In this document: positions 12,791 to 25,434 of the stretch, piece after piece
How the letters are laid out: every line of letters begins with the position of its first letter
How positions within the stretch are numbered: position 1 is the first letter of the stretch
From: Artemisia argyi
Taxonomy: Eukaryota > Streptophyta > Magnoliopsida > Asterales > Asteraceae
DNA length: 64,000 nucleotides
Assembly: GCA_030686995.1 (NCBI GenBank)
Contig: CM060684.1
Span: forward strand, 4,510,928-4,574,927
Reading direction: 5' to 3'
Position numbers and translations under genes: made by a program
Notes under the pieces: generated by a model
Database searches by the model: none
The model's input: the letters and a program-made list of their open reading frames with translations, nothing else
Told to the model about the DNA's origin: nothing

Positions 12791-14180
12791 TTACAAGCAA
12801 GAAATTGGAGAAGAATGTGATGTAATAGTGAAGTAGTATATATATGGACTAATGTAACTTTATTGTTGAATTGTATAAAACAACCTTTGGTAGTCAATAA
12901 GTGGCAACAATGGTCCTTGAATTGTATAGCTACACCACTCCTGTGAAACCTTATGACTATCATTTTCAAGTTATATATTCAAGCTAGTTTGAACATACAC
13001 ATTACATCATTTGATTCTAATGCTATTTGAATGATTACTACATTTTTTTTGACCTAGTTATTATATATCACTTAAGATTATGTATCATGTATGTATGTGT
13101 TTGGTAGCTTAGTCACTCTTTATTGTTCGTGAAATTGAAGCTAGACGTACATCTAGTACACCTTATATCATACGAAAAGAAACAAAAAAAAAAATGCATT
13201 AATAATATAAAAATAATTTTCATTTGTTATGGCTTATTAGAAATTGATCATTGTCACTCAAGAAATAAAATATGTGTACATTTTACGAATAACAAAAATT
13301 TCTATTAAAAATCACGTTATTGAAGAAAATAACAAGTGTTGTGTGTAACATAAGAGAAAAGCAATTAAAAAACGTAAGAGGTTATGGGTCATTCAATCAA
13401 TCACATTCATTCTTAAAACAAATAGAAAGTTCATACTATGAGATATAATTGGAGTTTTGTTTTATTTCAGTATGAGTCATTAACAATGATTTTATGAATG
13501 ACATACTTAAATTGACCTTTAAAGAGGCTTAGTAACTTCATACATCTATATTTCTATATAAAATTATGGCCATAAAACTACTCAATTAAAGGATTAGACA
13601 AAATCGGTTAGAGTACGATGATTAAAATAAAAAGTAAATAAATGTAACAAAACACGCAGTTACGATGCTTAAGTCAAAACATGTAAAGAGTATATGTTAG
13701 ATTGACTTTTCATTTTATAGAACATTGCATCTTTTAAATATTTCTCATATTTAATAGTAGTACTAGTTAAAAGAAATTATACACAGTATATGAACTTTGA
13801 AAACTACATTGTTAGAAACCTAGGGTACTTTGAGTTAAAGAATGCGATTAGATGGTGTAATATGTAAATAGAATGACGTCATTGTGTATGTAATTAAAAA
13901 TTAAATGAGTCCTGTTATAATAGCATTACTAGTATAATATACTCGTAGTATTATAGATTGTTTGTTGGAAAATGTTACTCCGTAATAAATATGCTTGACT
14001 CAAAATAGCTCTACTTTTAGTATGAGGTAATTAATACATAATAGTTTTTTAGTTACTAGGAAGTTTAAAAGAAGATAAATATTAAACTCATTAGATGATG
14101 GACGACATTACATCAAGCCCTCTTACGGGTTTAAAATCCATTAATAGAGTTTTTATATGTATTATATGTCATCTATTGAT
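12791..14180. other. 5' flank of the WAT1 gene, no gene seen
   Basis: AT-rich sequence upstream of the WAT1 start codon. Promoter elements cannot be assigned with confidence. It ends at the copia insertion, and the original flank probably resumes at 22034. Confidence 0.5.
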
Positions 14181-14185
14181 ATCTC

Positions 14186-14894
14186 TGTTAGTTTGACGGA
14201 TAATAAATTAATATATCATGATCGGACTCGAACTCGAGACTTCGGGATTGCACACTTTACGTATGAGTTTCAATGAATTAATAATTATTGTTTTAGTGAC
14301 GAATAATTATTAAATACACGAAATATAAACTTAACGGTAACTAACGACCGTTAGACGAAACATGAAGGACTAGAGTTGGAAAAGAGTGAAAGTTCGGTTC
14401 GGGTTGGGCTTTTGTAACCCATGGCCGGCCACACCCATAACCCCATAGGGTTTGGGATAGCTTTTGCTCCAAGCCTCTTGATTAGTATATAATGAGACCC
14501 CTCTCATTCATTCTAATCATCCATTGGTTCCATAGCAACCTAATCTTCTCTAATCTCTTTCTTTGTGTCTAATCGATCTTTGATTGATAGGACCAATAGT
14601 TTAATCTTTTCGTGTACTACGAATCTAGCATTTCCATTGAAACGCTTATAGTACGTGTGTGTGAGAACGAAGTATTAGCATACTTTTGCTAACGGTGATC
14701 TTGCCTTGTGACTAGCCCTAGTCGATCCATATAAGCCCTCTCCTAGGGTTTATAAGTTCTTGTTCTTGCTAGCAATCAAGAGGTATGTATCCATTTATAT
14801 TTCGGTTAATTTATTATTTGTATTTGATCTATTCCGCTGCGTACTCTTTGATGTTTATATGTTTATTATTTTATATTATTCATATATTCCAACA
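14186..14894 (+). repeat. 5' LTR of the complete copia element
   Basis: 709 bp, TG...CA. A TATA-like box (TATATAAT, about 14486-14493) lies mid-LTR and should define the U3/R border. Confidence 0.95.
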
Positions 14895-14909
14895 GTGGCA
14901 TCAAGAGCC
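14895..14909 (+). promoter_or_regulatory. Primer-binding site (variant tRNA-Met type)
   Basis: GTGGCATCAAGAGCC directly after the 5' LTR. It resembles the usual TGGTATCAGAGC initiator-Met site but carries an extra A and a C, as in other copia elements using this variant. Confidence 0.75.
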
Positions 14910-16423
14910 GTTAATACATTATAATGAATTACCGAAACACATAAAATTGAATCGTTTGATTATAACATGCTTGGTGTTCTTATATTTTTATTTTTTTTCA
15001 TAAACCCTATTTTTTTTATTTCGAATTTATTTTATATATATGTCGAAAGTTTTTTTTTTTTATTTAAAAAGAAATTAGGGTTTGATGAATTATGTAATAA
15101 AAACTTGTAGAAACCATAGGTTGCATGTAAATTTATGTGTATGGATATTGTTATATGCCGTTTGGTTGCGTTCCTTGATTGACATGATTATTTGTATAAT
15201 ATGTGCAATATGGGCATCCATGACAAACTATGCATGTGTTGTTATGGATTATGATTTGTTTTGATTTCATGCTTATTTATGCGATTTATTATAATTGATA
15301 AATGGTTTAGTAAAAATTATGTATAAAGATTACTAAAATTTGATTAATTATAAAATTAGGGAAGACCCTATTAATCGTATATTAAATCAATAGTGTGTTT
15401 TATATTGATTGTAATTTGCATGACCATTATTGTTGTTGTTTGTTTATTTTATTTTATTACTTTTGTTTTATATGTTTTTGCAACATGATAGTAACAAAGG
15501 GTAATTTCAAGAAATAAAATATTAAACGGACATAATAATGGTGAAATCTTGTTTTGAGCTTACTTATAAATCTTGAACTTTTGGTTGATTGATCGCGACT
15601 GTATTAAGTGGTTTGACGGGCAAAGCTAATTATGACAATCTGTGTGGTGGGTATAACTGGAACCGGGTTATTAAGGATCTTCGGACCACCTTTGGTTCTG
15701 GGCTTGCTTGGGCGTCATATTTTAGTCTTTACGTTACATCCATGATAACTACGAAGCACTTAAGGCAAAGCTGTAAGTTTCTCAACGCCTCAATCAAAAG
15801 TTTGGAGATTTAAGCTCGTAAAGAAACTAATGAGTAAAAGTTTTTTACATGAAACATATGCTACAAGATGAATGCATGACATCTTTGTACATATATTTTG
15901 ATTACACACATCAAAATTACTACCCTTAAATTTAAGTTATATGCCATCCAATGAAACGGAAACACCTGAAATTGGATCTACGCCAGGGCGTAACCTGACT
16001 AGATTGCAATGGAAGGACAAATTACATGATTCCATCACTTGCAGATCAACTGGTGTGGTGTCATTATGTAAGTTTGTTGTTTCTTAAATTGGTTAACTTA
16101 ATTGAGTTGATAGTGGGAACTGATCACTCAAGGCATAAGAAGATGGGGATAAAACATGTTTACATTGCAAATGCGGTTGGCAAATAATGTAAATCCCATC
16201 GATTCTAGGAATTGCAATTGAATATTGGCAATTGGGACACGACCCGTACCTTATTGAATAACGTCATCACTAGCAGATCAACTGATGTGATGAACTTATG
16301 TCAATTTGGATCCTAGTTTTTCAATATAAAATTAAAATGGTTATATGTTTATGAACCAAGGGTATTTAATTTTATTGAAATTTAATTATCGAAAGTACTA
16401 ACTTTTGAATTTTTTCTGTAGAA
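14910..16423 (+). other. Leader of the complete copia element
   Basis: About 1.5 kb between primer site and Gag start. No ORF of note. It would hold packaging and dimerisation signals, which I cannot identify. Confidence 0.6.
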
Positions 16424-19400
16424 ATGGTTACACCTGAAAACACTAATATGAGCAACATGAGTTCTGCGTTCAAGCAAATGATTGATCGAGACAAGTTGAC
16501 TGGTGAAAATTTCAATGACTGGTATCGATCTTTAAGAATCACCTTAAGGATGGCCAGAAGATATGATTATCTTGGTGAACCTCTACCTGAGAAACCTGCT
16601 GATGATGCAACACAAGCCGTAAAGGATGCATACAACATTGAATATGAGAAGCACAATGATGTGGCTTGCCTCATGTTGGCTGGGATGGATACTCAATTGC
16701 AAAAGCGGTTTGAGCCCTTTGGTCCCATGGACATGATCAATGAATTCAGACGAATGTTTGAGAAACCACCTGCTGCAGAATTATATGATCAAATAGAATC
16801 TCTGCACAATTGTAAGCAGGAAGCAGGAAAATCCGTGAGTGCCCATTTTTTGTCCATGAAATATTATATGGATCAATTGGAGCGACTTGGTTGCGGATAT
16901 CAGGAAAGTGTGTGCATTGGTCTCATTTTGCGATCCCTTAATCAGGATCTGTATAGTGAGTTTGTACGCAACTATAATATGCATTGCAAGGGGAAGACAG
17001 TAAGTGAAGTTCATGCAATGCTTATAGATTATGAGAAAAGCCTGAATAAGAAGGCACCTACACCTGCTGTAATGACGATACAGGGTGGTAGGATCACCAA
17101 GAAACCCAACAAACCGCATAATGCGAACTTCAAGGGTAAAGGCAATGGTACTGGTAAAGGCAAGCAGATTGCAAACCACCAACAGAAGCCTAAAAAGCAA
17201 AATCCTCCTTTTCAGAAGAAGAAGGAAAATTTCAATAAGGATTTGGCTAAATGTCACCACTGCAACACTCCTGGTCATTGGAATAAAAACTGTCCATTGT
17301 TTCTAGAGGAGTTGCGCCTCAACAAAAGTAAAATGCCTGGTAACGTCGCAAGCACTTCAGGTATGTTTATGATTGAGTTATTTTCTTTTCCTCGTAAGAA
17401 TAATTCCTGGATATATGATACAGGATGTGGTACTCACATCTGTAATACATCGCAGGGACTTAGAGGAGCAAGGAAGCTGGCCTATGGAGAAAGATACTTG
17501 TACGTAGGAAATGGAGTACGTGCAGCAGTTGAAGCCATAGGGACTTTCGATTTAGTTTTACCTTCGGGAATGATACTAGTATTGAATAATTGTCACTTTG
17601 CACCCTCTATTGTTAGGGGTGTCATTTCAGTTTCTTTGTTATTGGATAATGGTTTTGTTCACACATTTATTAATAATGGAATTTCTGTTTCTTTAAATAA
17701 TGTTTTTTACTTTAATGCAATTCCAATAAATGGTGTGTTTGAAATTGATATGGAAGATTCCATGTACAATAGAAATAATTCTATGTATAACATTAACAAT
17801 AAGAGAATCAAGTCTAACTTGGATTCGTCTTATCTTTGGCACTGTCGTCTTGCTCATATAGGCAAGGATCGCATGCAGAAGCTGCAACATGATGGGCTTT
17901 TACAAAAGATCAATGATGAATCATTTGATAAATGCGAGTCCTGCATATCTGGGAAGATGACAAGGAAACCTTTTTCACCACAAGTGGAAAGGGCAACAGA
18001 TCTACTTGGATTAATACACACTGATGTGTGTGGTCCACTTAGACATGTGTCAAGACGTGGTGCTACCTACTTCATAACCTTCACGGATGATTATAGTCGT
18101 TATGGTTATGTTTATTTACTTAAACATAAACATGAAGTCTTTAATACCTTCAAGGTTTTCAAAAGTGAAGTAGAATTACAACTCGGTAAGAAGATTAAGG
18201 CACTTCGATCCGATAGAGGCGGTGAATATTTAAGCCAAGAGTTTAAAGATTATCTAGCTGAGTGTGGTATAGTCCAGCATCTCACGGCTCCTTATACTCC
18301 ACAGCAAAATGGTGTATCTGAAAGGAGAAATCGTACTTTGCTAGACATGGTACGATCAATGTTTAATCTTACATCTCTACCCTTATCCTTTTGGGATTAT
18401 GCCCTTGAAACTGCTATTCGCATATTGAATATGGTTCCAACAAAGAAGGTTGATAAGACTCCATATGAATTATGGACAGGAAAAGCTCCTAGCTTTTCTT
18501 ACTTAAAGGTCTGGGGTTGTGACGCGTTTGTTAAACGTGATTCACCAGATAAACTCCAACAGAGATCTGTTAAGTGTATCTTCGTAGGATACCCAAAGGA
18601 AACAATGGGTTACTACTTTTACTTTCCACCAGAGAATAAAGTCATTGTGGCTAGGTATGGAGATTTCTTTGAAAAGAATCTTATATCTCAAGAATTCAGT
18701 GGGAGAGTTTATGATCTAGAAGATGAAGATACATCACCTTCTGAAAACACTAGCACACTTCCTGTGGAACCTGAAAGTTTAGGTCCTCCACCTGAAATGG
18801 AAGTGGTACCCATTCGCAGATCTTCAAGAACTGTGAAAGCACCCGAACGTCTATGTCTTAACGTAGAATGTGAGGAAACGATACTAGGGGATCTTAATGA
18901 ACCTACTAGTTATAAGGCTGCCATTAATGGTCCTGAAAAGGAGAAATGGCAGAGTGCTATGAATGGGGAAATGCAGTCCATGAAAGACAATGAAGTCTGG
19001 GAAGAAGTAGACTTACCTCCAAATGCTAAGGTAGTTGGAAGTAAATGGCTCTACAAAATGAAAACAGACATGGATGGCATTGTACACATCTATAAGGCTC
19101 GTTTGGTAGCTAAAGGCTATACTCAAACATTTGGTGTTGACTACGAGGAGACCTTTTCTCCTGTAGATGACATTAGAGCTATTAGGATTCTCTTAGCCAT
19201 AGCTGCCTACTATGACTATGAGATATGGCAAATGGATGTCAAAACCGCCTTCTTGAATGGTCGCCTAGATGAAGACATCTATATGGCGCAGCCTGAGGGG
19301 TTTGTGAATCCAGAATTTCCAAACCGTGCATGCAAACTTAAAAGATCCATTTATGGATTAAAGCAAGCATCACGTCAATGGAATAAGAGATTTGACGCAG

Positions 19401-20485
19401 AAATCAAAAGTTTTGGATTTAGTCAAAATCTTGATGAGCCATGTGTATACCAGAAAGCTAGTGGGAGTAATGTTACTTTCCTTATCCTATATGTCGATGA
19501 CATATTAATATTAGGAAATCATATACCAAGTTTAAACGAAGTTAAAGCTTATCTTGGTAGATGTTTTTCTATGAAGGATTTAGGAGAAGCAACATTCATC
19601 CTGGGAATCAAGATCTACAGAGATAGATCAAAGCGGTTGATTGGATTAAGTCAAAGTACTTACATTGATAAAGTATTGAAGAGATTTAATATGCAAAATT
19701 CCAAGAAAGGATATTTGCCAATGCAAGTGGAACATGGCTTAAGTAGCAAACTATGTGCCTCAACACCTGAAGAGGTTGCAATCATGAAGAAGGTTCCGTA
19801 TGCTTCAGCAGTAGGATCTATCATGTATGCAGTTAGATGCACAAGACCTGATGTGGCGTTTGCACAAAATATAACCAGTCGTTATCAACAGAATCCAGGT
19901 GGAAAGCACTGGCACGCTGTTAAAAGCATTCTTAAGTATTTAAGGAATACTAAAGATATGTTCCTAGTGTATGGGGGAAATCCAGAAGTAGAACTTGATG
20001 TTACAGGTTACTGTGATGCGTCCTTTGAAACTGATAAAGATGATACAAAGTCTCAGACGGGTTATGTCTTTGTTATTAATGGAGGAGCAGTTGACTGGAA
20101 GAGCAAGAAGCAGACAACAATTGCGATGTCTGTTACAGAAGCTGAGTATATTGCTGCATCGGAAGCTGCGATGGAAGCTGTTTGGATCAGGAAATTCATT
20201 TCGGGGCTTGGTATTATGCCGTCAATTGAATTACCTATTAATATGTATTGTGACAACTCTGCCGCAGTTACATTCGCCAATGAACCTGGAGTTATGAAGG
20301 GCGCCAGACATTTTCCAAGAAGATATCACTATGTTCGAGAACAAGTCGACATAGGTGAAATCAATCTACTCAAAATTCACACAGATAACAATCTAGCTGA
20401 TCCATTTACGAAGGCTTTATCTAAGGAAAAGCTTACTCGACTTGCTGATGGCATTGGACTTCGTTTAGCTAGTAGTTTCATGTAA
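16424..20485 (+). CDS. Copia Gag-Pol polyprotein, intact, 1353 aa
   Basis: One frame encodes all functions: Gag of the UBN2 type (about residues 20-250), CCHC knuckle CHHCNTPGHWNKNC (about 276-289), retropepsin with WIYDTGCGTHIC (about 328), GAG-pre-integrase (LWHCRLAHIG), integrase core with HTDVCGP, RSDRGGEY and QQNGVSERRNRT carrying the D, D, E residues, reverse transcriptase from about residue 860 with the catalytic YVDDILILG (about 1021), and RNase H (GYCDASF, TEAEYIAA, MYCDNSAA) ending in ADPFTKAL. There is no stop or shift. It makes virus-like particles, copies the element RNA and inserts the cDNA. Gag and Pol are not separated by a frameshift, as usual for plant copia. Confidence 0.97.
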   Translation: MVTPENTNMSNMSSAFKQMIDRDKLTGENFNDWYRSLRITLRMARRYDYLGEPLPEKPADDATQAVKDAYNIEYEKHNDVACLMLAGMDTQLQKRFEPFGPMDMINEFRRMFEKPPAAELYDQIESLHNCKQEAGKSVSAHFLSMKYYMDQLERLGCGYQESVCIGLILRSLNQDLYSEFVRNYNMHCKGKTVSEVHAMLIDYEKSLNKKAPTPAVMTIQGGRITKKPNKPHNANFKGKGNGTGKGKQIANHQQKPKKQNPPFQKKKENFNKDLAKCHHCNTPGHWNKNCPLFLEELRLNKSKMPGNVASTSGMFMIELFSFPRKNNSWIYDTGCGTHICNTSQGLRGARKLAYGERYLYVGNGVRAAVEAIGTFDLVLPSGMILVLNNCHFAPSIVRGVISVSLLLDNGFVHTFINNGISVSLNNVFYFNAIPINGVFEIDMEDSMYNRNNSMYNINNKRIKSNLDSSYLWHCRLAHIGKDRMQKLQHDGLLQKINDESFDKCESCISGKMTRKPFSPQVERATDLLGLIHTDVCGPLRHVSRRGATYFITFTDDYSRYGYVYLLKHKHEVFNTFKVFKSEVELQLGKKIKALRSDRGGEYLSQEFKDYLAECGIVQHLTAPYTPQQNGVSERRNRTLLDMVRSMFNLTSLPLSFWDYALETAIRILNMVPTKKVDKTPYELWTGKAPSFSYLKVWGCDAFVKRDSPDKLQQRSVKCIFVGYPKETMGYYFYFPPENKVIVARYGDFFEKNLISQEFSGRVYDLEDEDTSPSENTSTLPVEPESLGPPPEMEVVPIRRSSRTVKAPERLCLNVECEETILGDLNEPTSYKAAINGPEKEKWQSAMNGEMQSMKDNEVWEEVDLPPNAKVVGSKWLYKMKTDMDGIVHIYKARLVAKGYTQTFGVDYEETFSPVDDIRAIRILLAIAAYYDYEIWQMDVKTAFLNGRLDEDIYMAQPEGFVNPEFPNRACKLKRSIYGLKQASRQWNKRFDAEIKSFGFSQNLDEPCVYQKASGSNVTFLILYVDDILILGNHIPSLNEVKAYLGRCFSMKDLGEATFILGIKIYRDRSKRLIGLSQSTYIDKVLKRFNMQNSKKGYLPMQVEHGLSSKLCASTPEEVAIMKKVPYASAVGSIMYAVRCTRPDVAFAQNITSRYQQNPGGKHWHAVKSILKYLRNTKDMFLVYGGNPEVELDVTGYCDASFETDKDDTKSQTGYVFVINGGAVDWKSKKQTTIAMSVTEAEYIAASEAAMEAVWIRKFISGLGIMPSIELPINMYCDNSAAVTFANEPGVMKGARHFPRRYHYVREQVDIGEINLLKIHTDNNLADPFTKALSKEKLTRLADGIGLRLASSFM

Positions 20486-21308
20486 ATCTGTGGTTAGTAT
20501 TTGGATAAAGGATTGTAAGCAATAATTATTCGAATGAAATAAAGTATTGTGTTATGTTTATTTCTGTTCATAAATATTGTATCCTATATTTGCATGTTTA
20601 ATCCATGAATAACTTAAGTTATTCTAAAATTGTCCGTTGTCAATTAATGATATGAGAGTATCATTGAACTAAGACAAATGTGAGATTTGGTATAATATAT
20701 ATAAATTATATTGGTGTGTAGACATGCCAAATTCACATGATATTCAATACTGGATAAATTGAATATAGGACAAAATCCCAACTACATGATTGTACTTATG
20801 GATGTTGTCATTATAGTAAATCATGAATATTTATCCTCAGACTTGAGATACTAGGTAACTACTATGGATGTAGCTCATTTTCTGTGAGATAATCTAACGC
20901 TATCCGTAACTGGTAGTTATAAGGATTATTTTAAGAGGTGATGCGAAGTTCATAGGTTATGCTTGTAGTCAATACAGGATTTGGTTCCTTCAAATTTGTT
21001 TTGAAGTATAATACTGTTTGGCCGCTCGTAGGATTAACAAGATGTTTGCATGGCCATGCCCAAGGTCTATCTGGAATACGTTCAGAAGAATTGGTAATCT
21101 TGCTTAATCATAAATAACGAGAAACACTAGTTAATTATGGAATGACTTCAATCCATATCCAAATTAACATAGTATTAGAATCAAAAGGATAAGTATGATG
21201 ATGAATCATCAAAGGTGGTTTTTCCAGGAAACCATACTCGAGATCGTTCTGGGGACATTGGCGTGTTATGCTAGACTAACCATTGTCATTGTTACATTAA
21301 TCTATATC

Positions 21309-21319
21309 CGAGTGGGAGC
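21309..21319 (+). promoter_or_regulatory. Polypurine tract of the complete copia element
   Basis: GAGTGGGAGC-type purine run immediately before the 3' LTR; the plus-strand priming site for cDNA synthesis. Confidence 0.8.
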
Positions 21320-22028
21320 TGTTAGTTTGACGGATAATAAATTAATATATCATGACCGGACTCGAACTCGAGACTTCGGGATTGCACACTTTACGTATGA
21401 GTTTCAATGAATTAATAATTATTGTTTTAGTGACGAATAATTATTAAATACACGAAATATAAACTTAACGGTAACTAACGACCGTTAGACGAAACATGAA
21501 GGACTAGAGTTGGAAAAGAGTGAAAGTTCGGTTCGGGTTGGGCTTTTGTAACCCATGGCCGACCACACCCATAACCCCATAGGGTTTGGGATAGCTTTTG
21601 CTCCAAGCCTCTTGATTAGTATATAATGAGACCCCTCTCATTCATTCTAATCATCCTTTGGTTCCATAGCAACCTAATCTTCTCTAATCTCTTTCTTTGT
21701 GTCTAATCGATCTTTGATTGATAGGACCAATAGTTTAATCTTTTCGTGTACTACGAATCTAGCATTTCCATTGAAACGCTTATAGTACGTGTGTGTGAGA
21801 ACGAAGTGTTAGCATACTTTTGCTAACGGTGATCTTGCCTTGTGACTAGCCCTAGTCGATCCATATAAGCCCTCTCCTAGGGTTTATAAGTTCTTGTTCT
21901 TGCTAGCAATCAAGAGGTATGTATCCATTTATATTTCGGTTAATTTATTATTTGTATTTGATCTATTCCGCCTCGTACTCTTTGATGTTTATATGTTTAT
22001 TGTTTTATATTATTCATATATTCCAACA
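21320..22028 (+). repeat. 3' LTR of the complete copia element
   Basis: 709 bp, same ends as the 5' LTR, followed by the ATCTC duplication. Confidence 0.95.
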
Positions 22029-22033
22029 ATCTC

Positions 22034-23609
22034 GTACGTATCAATAAACAATACTCTATAACTTACGAGAAACTATGTAATCTTGTAGGTTCCCTATATA
22101 TGATCAACCAAGGCACATTTTCATGCACACCCACAATCCTCTCTATGACGCGAATAAGGGCTTCAATGTGATGTCGTACGTCATCGAACCTAATACTTAT
22201 AAATCGGTTGGTTTTGGCTTTGTCAATCCAAAAAGTTTAGGCGAAAGGTGAACAACTGGTCAGATACTACCCTCCTATTCATAACTAGTTAGCACATCAT
22301 CTGTTTCCAGATCAAAAACACAAAGAAAAAGTGGTTCCGGGTTAACCCGATCCGTCCCATATTGGCCAATACTTAAAATAAATGACATGTTTCAGTCATA
22401 ATCCATTAATGACCCATTACCCAACCCGTGTGACCTGTACATCTTCCCTCAACACAACATCCCCAAACTGCTACTAAAAGTAGGTACTCTTTAGTTCGTA
22501 TAAGCTAATTTACACAAATTTTCTTTTCTTTTTTTGTGTTCTTATTTGGCAGGTATTTGGGGTATATAAATGGGTGACTGGGAAGAGGGAATAAAAAACC
22601 CGGAAGACGGATACAAGTTCTTTAAGATCTAAGATTGATATGATCCACAAAGTTCATCTGTGGAGGTTGAATCAGGGCCAAGGATCGGGTCAAAAGGTGT
22701 AGTCAATGGGCACGTGAATGGCCTTGTACTACTACTTGTTGGTCCTCAACAAAGTAGGCTATAGGTTAGGCAAGTGATGGTTATCAGTTAAATTTGTATG
22801 TTGTGCTTGTTATGTCCAATTCAGACTTACCTTTTGTTTCTTTGTGTGTGTTTCTGCAATGGTTTGGACCCGATGGATATATCTCGGTTGAGTCGGTTCC
22901 GTAAGGTTGTAAATAACTATGTGGCAATTTCAATCCATATTTACTTATAAATGGGTTGAATCAAAATCTTGTCAATTTTGGTTGCACATGTTGAAAGCCA
23001 GTAAAGGTCAGTTTCAACTACACGCACCAGTTAACATGCTCACTTTAACCCGTAATAGAACATGACATGTTTTCAGCAAACATGCTTACTACTCAACTTA
23101 GCGCATCTTTTAACCTCCAGGAATCATTTCCAAAACCACCAAAGTATTGGTGCTGGTCTCCATGGTAAATTATGAAGGGACAGAGCTACAACGTGGTCGT
23201 TCAAAATACACAATTTTAATCTTTCTTGTTTAAATCCTAACTGGTCTGCCTGTGAAACTGTGAATTCTGCGAATATACATCACAAAAATGAAAATACAGT
23301 TTCTCCAGTAATCAATTTGTAACAGATTTTTGCTAGGAACCGTCTTATGCTGAAATTTTTATGCTTTTAAGTCGGCTTATTAACAAGTATCCATGAAATT
23401 GATATAATTTGTTATGACCGAACTGTATAAACAATAATGAAAAGAATTGCGTGTTTGTTCCACATTGATGTTTTCCGTAGCACGTTGGGTTGTTTTAGAA
23501 GTGAACTGCTGCCGGTATTCCTTCATTCAGTTATCATGTTACAACCTTCTGATACACAAACTTACAACACAAGCAAGTCAAAAGGCACAATGAACACGTT
23601 GGAGATAGC
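22034..23609. other. Duplicated non-coding flank between WAT1 and F-box genes
   Basis: 22250-22450 matches 62600-62820 (upstream flank of the third WAT1 copy). 22780-23609 matches 30080-30860, 45700-46440 and 54337-54545, always on the 3' side of a minus-strand F-box gene. No coding capacity recognised. Confidence 0.7.
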
Positions 23610-23614
23610 CATAC

Positions 23615-24009
23615 TATTGGGATTTTCACAAGTCTCTAAATTGATAATTCCAGGATCGTATTGCACAAGATATACAAGAAGATGATTCTATTATTAAACA
23701 ACATAACAGTAGGTTACATCGCTACAAAAGACACTATGCGTCTCTCTTTGAAATGAGACACACGCTATATGTTTCAGACTACATGTTCTGGACTATATAT
23801 AGACATGAAAGGGTATGAGCCAAAGGTCATGATGGTTCGAATGGTTTCAACCAAACGACACAACCCTTCACTATTTTACAGAAATAACTACCTATAACTA
23901 CCAACCATATTAACTACTTTTCGGTTATAAACTTTCTACTTAACAACTTTAGTCCTTCATCTATCGTTATCTTCATAATACAAGACTTGTACAATTACAA
24001 GGTCCAACA
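23615..24009 (-). repeat. 3' LTR of the 2.2-kb element
   Basis: 395 bp. About 82 bp at its left edge (U5 end) differ strongly from the other LTR; the rest differs at about 4 sites. Confidence 0.9.
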
Positions 24010-24785
24010 TTCTCCCCCCTAGTTGTTTAAGTCTTGTTCTTCTAGTCTCCATGCTCTTCTCTGTGTCTTTTCTTTCCTTCTTCTTGTCTTGCCAACGTGT
24101 TGTCGTTTTTCGTTGTTTTCTTGTCACGTTTGTCTTTGTTGCTGTTGTTGCTTGTTCCTTTCCAACGTTGTACCACAATACTTCCTTGTGTTTCTTCAAT
24201 TTCACATCGTATCTTCAACAACTCTTCAATACCCGTCGGTATTCCTTCTTTAAACAAGTGATCAGCCTGTTTCTTCTTCTTTATTGTTGTTGTTCGTATT
24301 GCTAAACGTTTCCAAACAATCCTTGATTGTTTTGTCTCTCTGTATACCTTTTCTATCCCAAGCAACTCCTTTTTTCTTTTGTTTCTTCCTGCCTCGTTGC
24401 CTTTTCAAATCCTATTCGACTTCAACCTTCAACAAAACTTTCGGATTTTGTTGCCTTGTTGCTGTTTTGATTCGAACCAAACTTAAACACCGTGGTTCCT
24501 TCTCTTTTCTTGTCGAATTTTTCATGCCAACGAGTCTAAACAAAAGTTCCACAGCCTTCTTGCTTCTTCTCTATACACTTACACGTTGTTTTTTTTTTCT
24601 TTGTGTGTTATTCTTGTTTGTGTTTATATTCGATACAAACAAACCAACACTTTCTTTGCTTTTCCTTTTGTGTGTTGTTCTTGATTTCGGTACCTTTGAA
24701 ATTCCTAAGAATCTTTCTACACACAATCTTTGGTACCACACCTTGGTAACCAAACCGAACCAAAAACAGTCCCTTCGTTTCTGAT

Positions 24786-25190
24786 TTCTTTCCATCGAAA
24801 CAAACCTATGTGTTTCTATTCTCGTTCCACCGAAACAAACCTATGTGTTTCTATTCTCGTTGTTGTTGTTCTTGTGTCGAACTGACACTTTCTCCATCAA
24901 AACAAAACAGTCCTTCGTTTGTTCCTTCTCTTGAGTACTCCTTCTTTGTTCTACGTATACGCTTTCTTTTTCACAACAACGTTCCTTGCGCGCTAGTCCA
25001 GCGTCTTATACCATGCACTCTAGTCCTGCGTCTTATACCTTGCGCGCTAGTCCTGCGTCTTATACTTTGCCCATTAGTCCTGCGTCTTTCTACTCTTGCT
25101 TCTACGCTTCTTTCAACGTCAAGAGTTTGTTTTCTTCTGCGCTATTCCACTCTTGCTTCTACGCTTCTTTCAACGTCAAGAGTTGTAACA
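24786..25190. repeat. Internal tandem repeats of the 2.2-kb element
   Basis: Three short arrays: a 35-bp unit containing CGAAACAAACCTATGTG twice (about 24796-24860), a 24-27-bp unit containing CTAGTCCTGCGTCTTAT four times (about 24990-25087), and a 56-58-bp unit containing CTTGCTTCTACGCTTCTT twice (about 25092-25186). Confidence 0.85.
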
Positions 25191-25434
25191 ATTGTTCTTC
25201 TAAGTTTTCTCCCACCAATACGTTTGATGCCTACGTTCGCTTCCTTTTGTCGGTTATCAAAACTTAACAAAACTTACTGCTTCCACAAAAGTTTCCTTTT
25301 TGTTTTGTTGTCGCGAATGATCACAACAAAACTCCACCAATTCGTTTGGTGTCCATGTCCGTTGGTTCTGATCATGATCAAAAGGCTTGAATCACATCTT
25401 GTAACCTTGCAACAACCTTCGGCTCTTGATACCA

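Larger units (their letters stand above)
14186..22028 (+). mobile_element. Complete Ty1/copia LTR retrotransposon
   Basis: 7843 bp, flanked by the 5-bp target duplication ATCTC (14181-14185 and 22029-22033). The two 709-bp LTRs start TGTTAGTTTGACGG and end TATTCCAACA. I count about 7 differences between them (about 1%). A primer-binding site follows the 5' LTR and a purine tract (GAGTGGGAGC) precedes the 3' LTR. The internal region has a 1.5-kb leader and one uninterrupted Gag-Pol ORF. Every sequence needed for autonomous transposition appears present. Confidence 0.97.

Noticed and set aside
24284..24784. 166-codon plus-strand ORF rich in Phe, Leu and Ser
   Set aside because: It is the complement of the A/G-rich interior of a minus-strand LTR element; no family resemblance.
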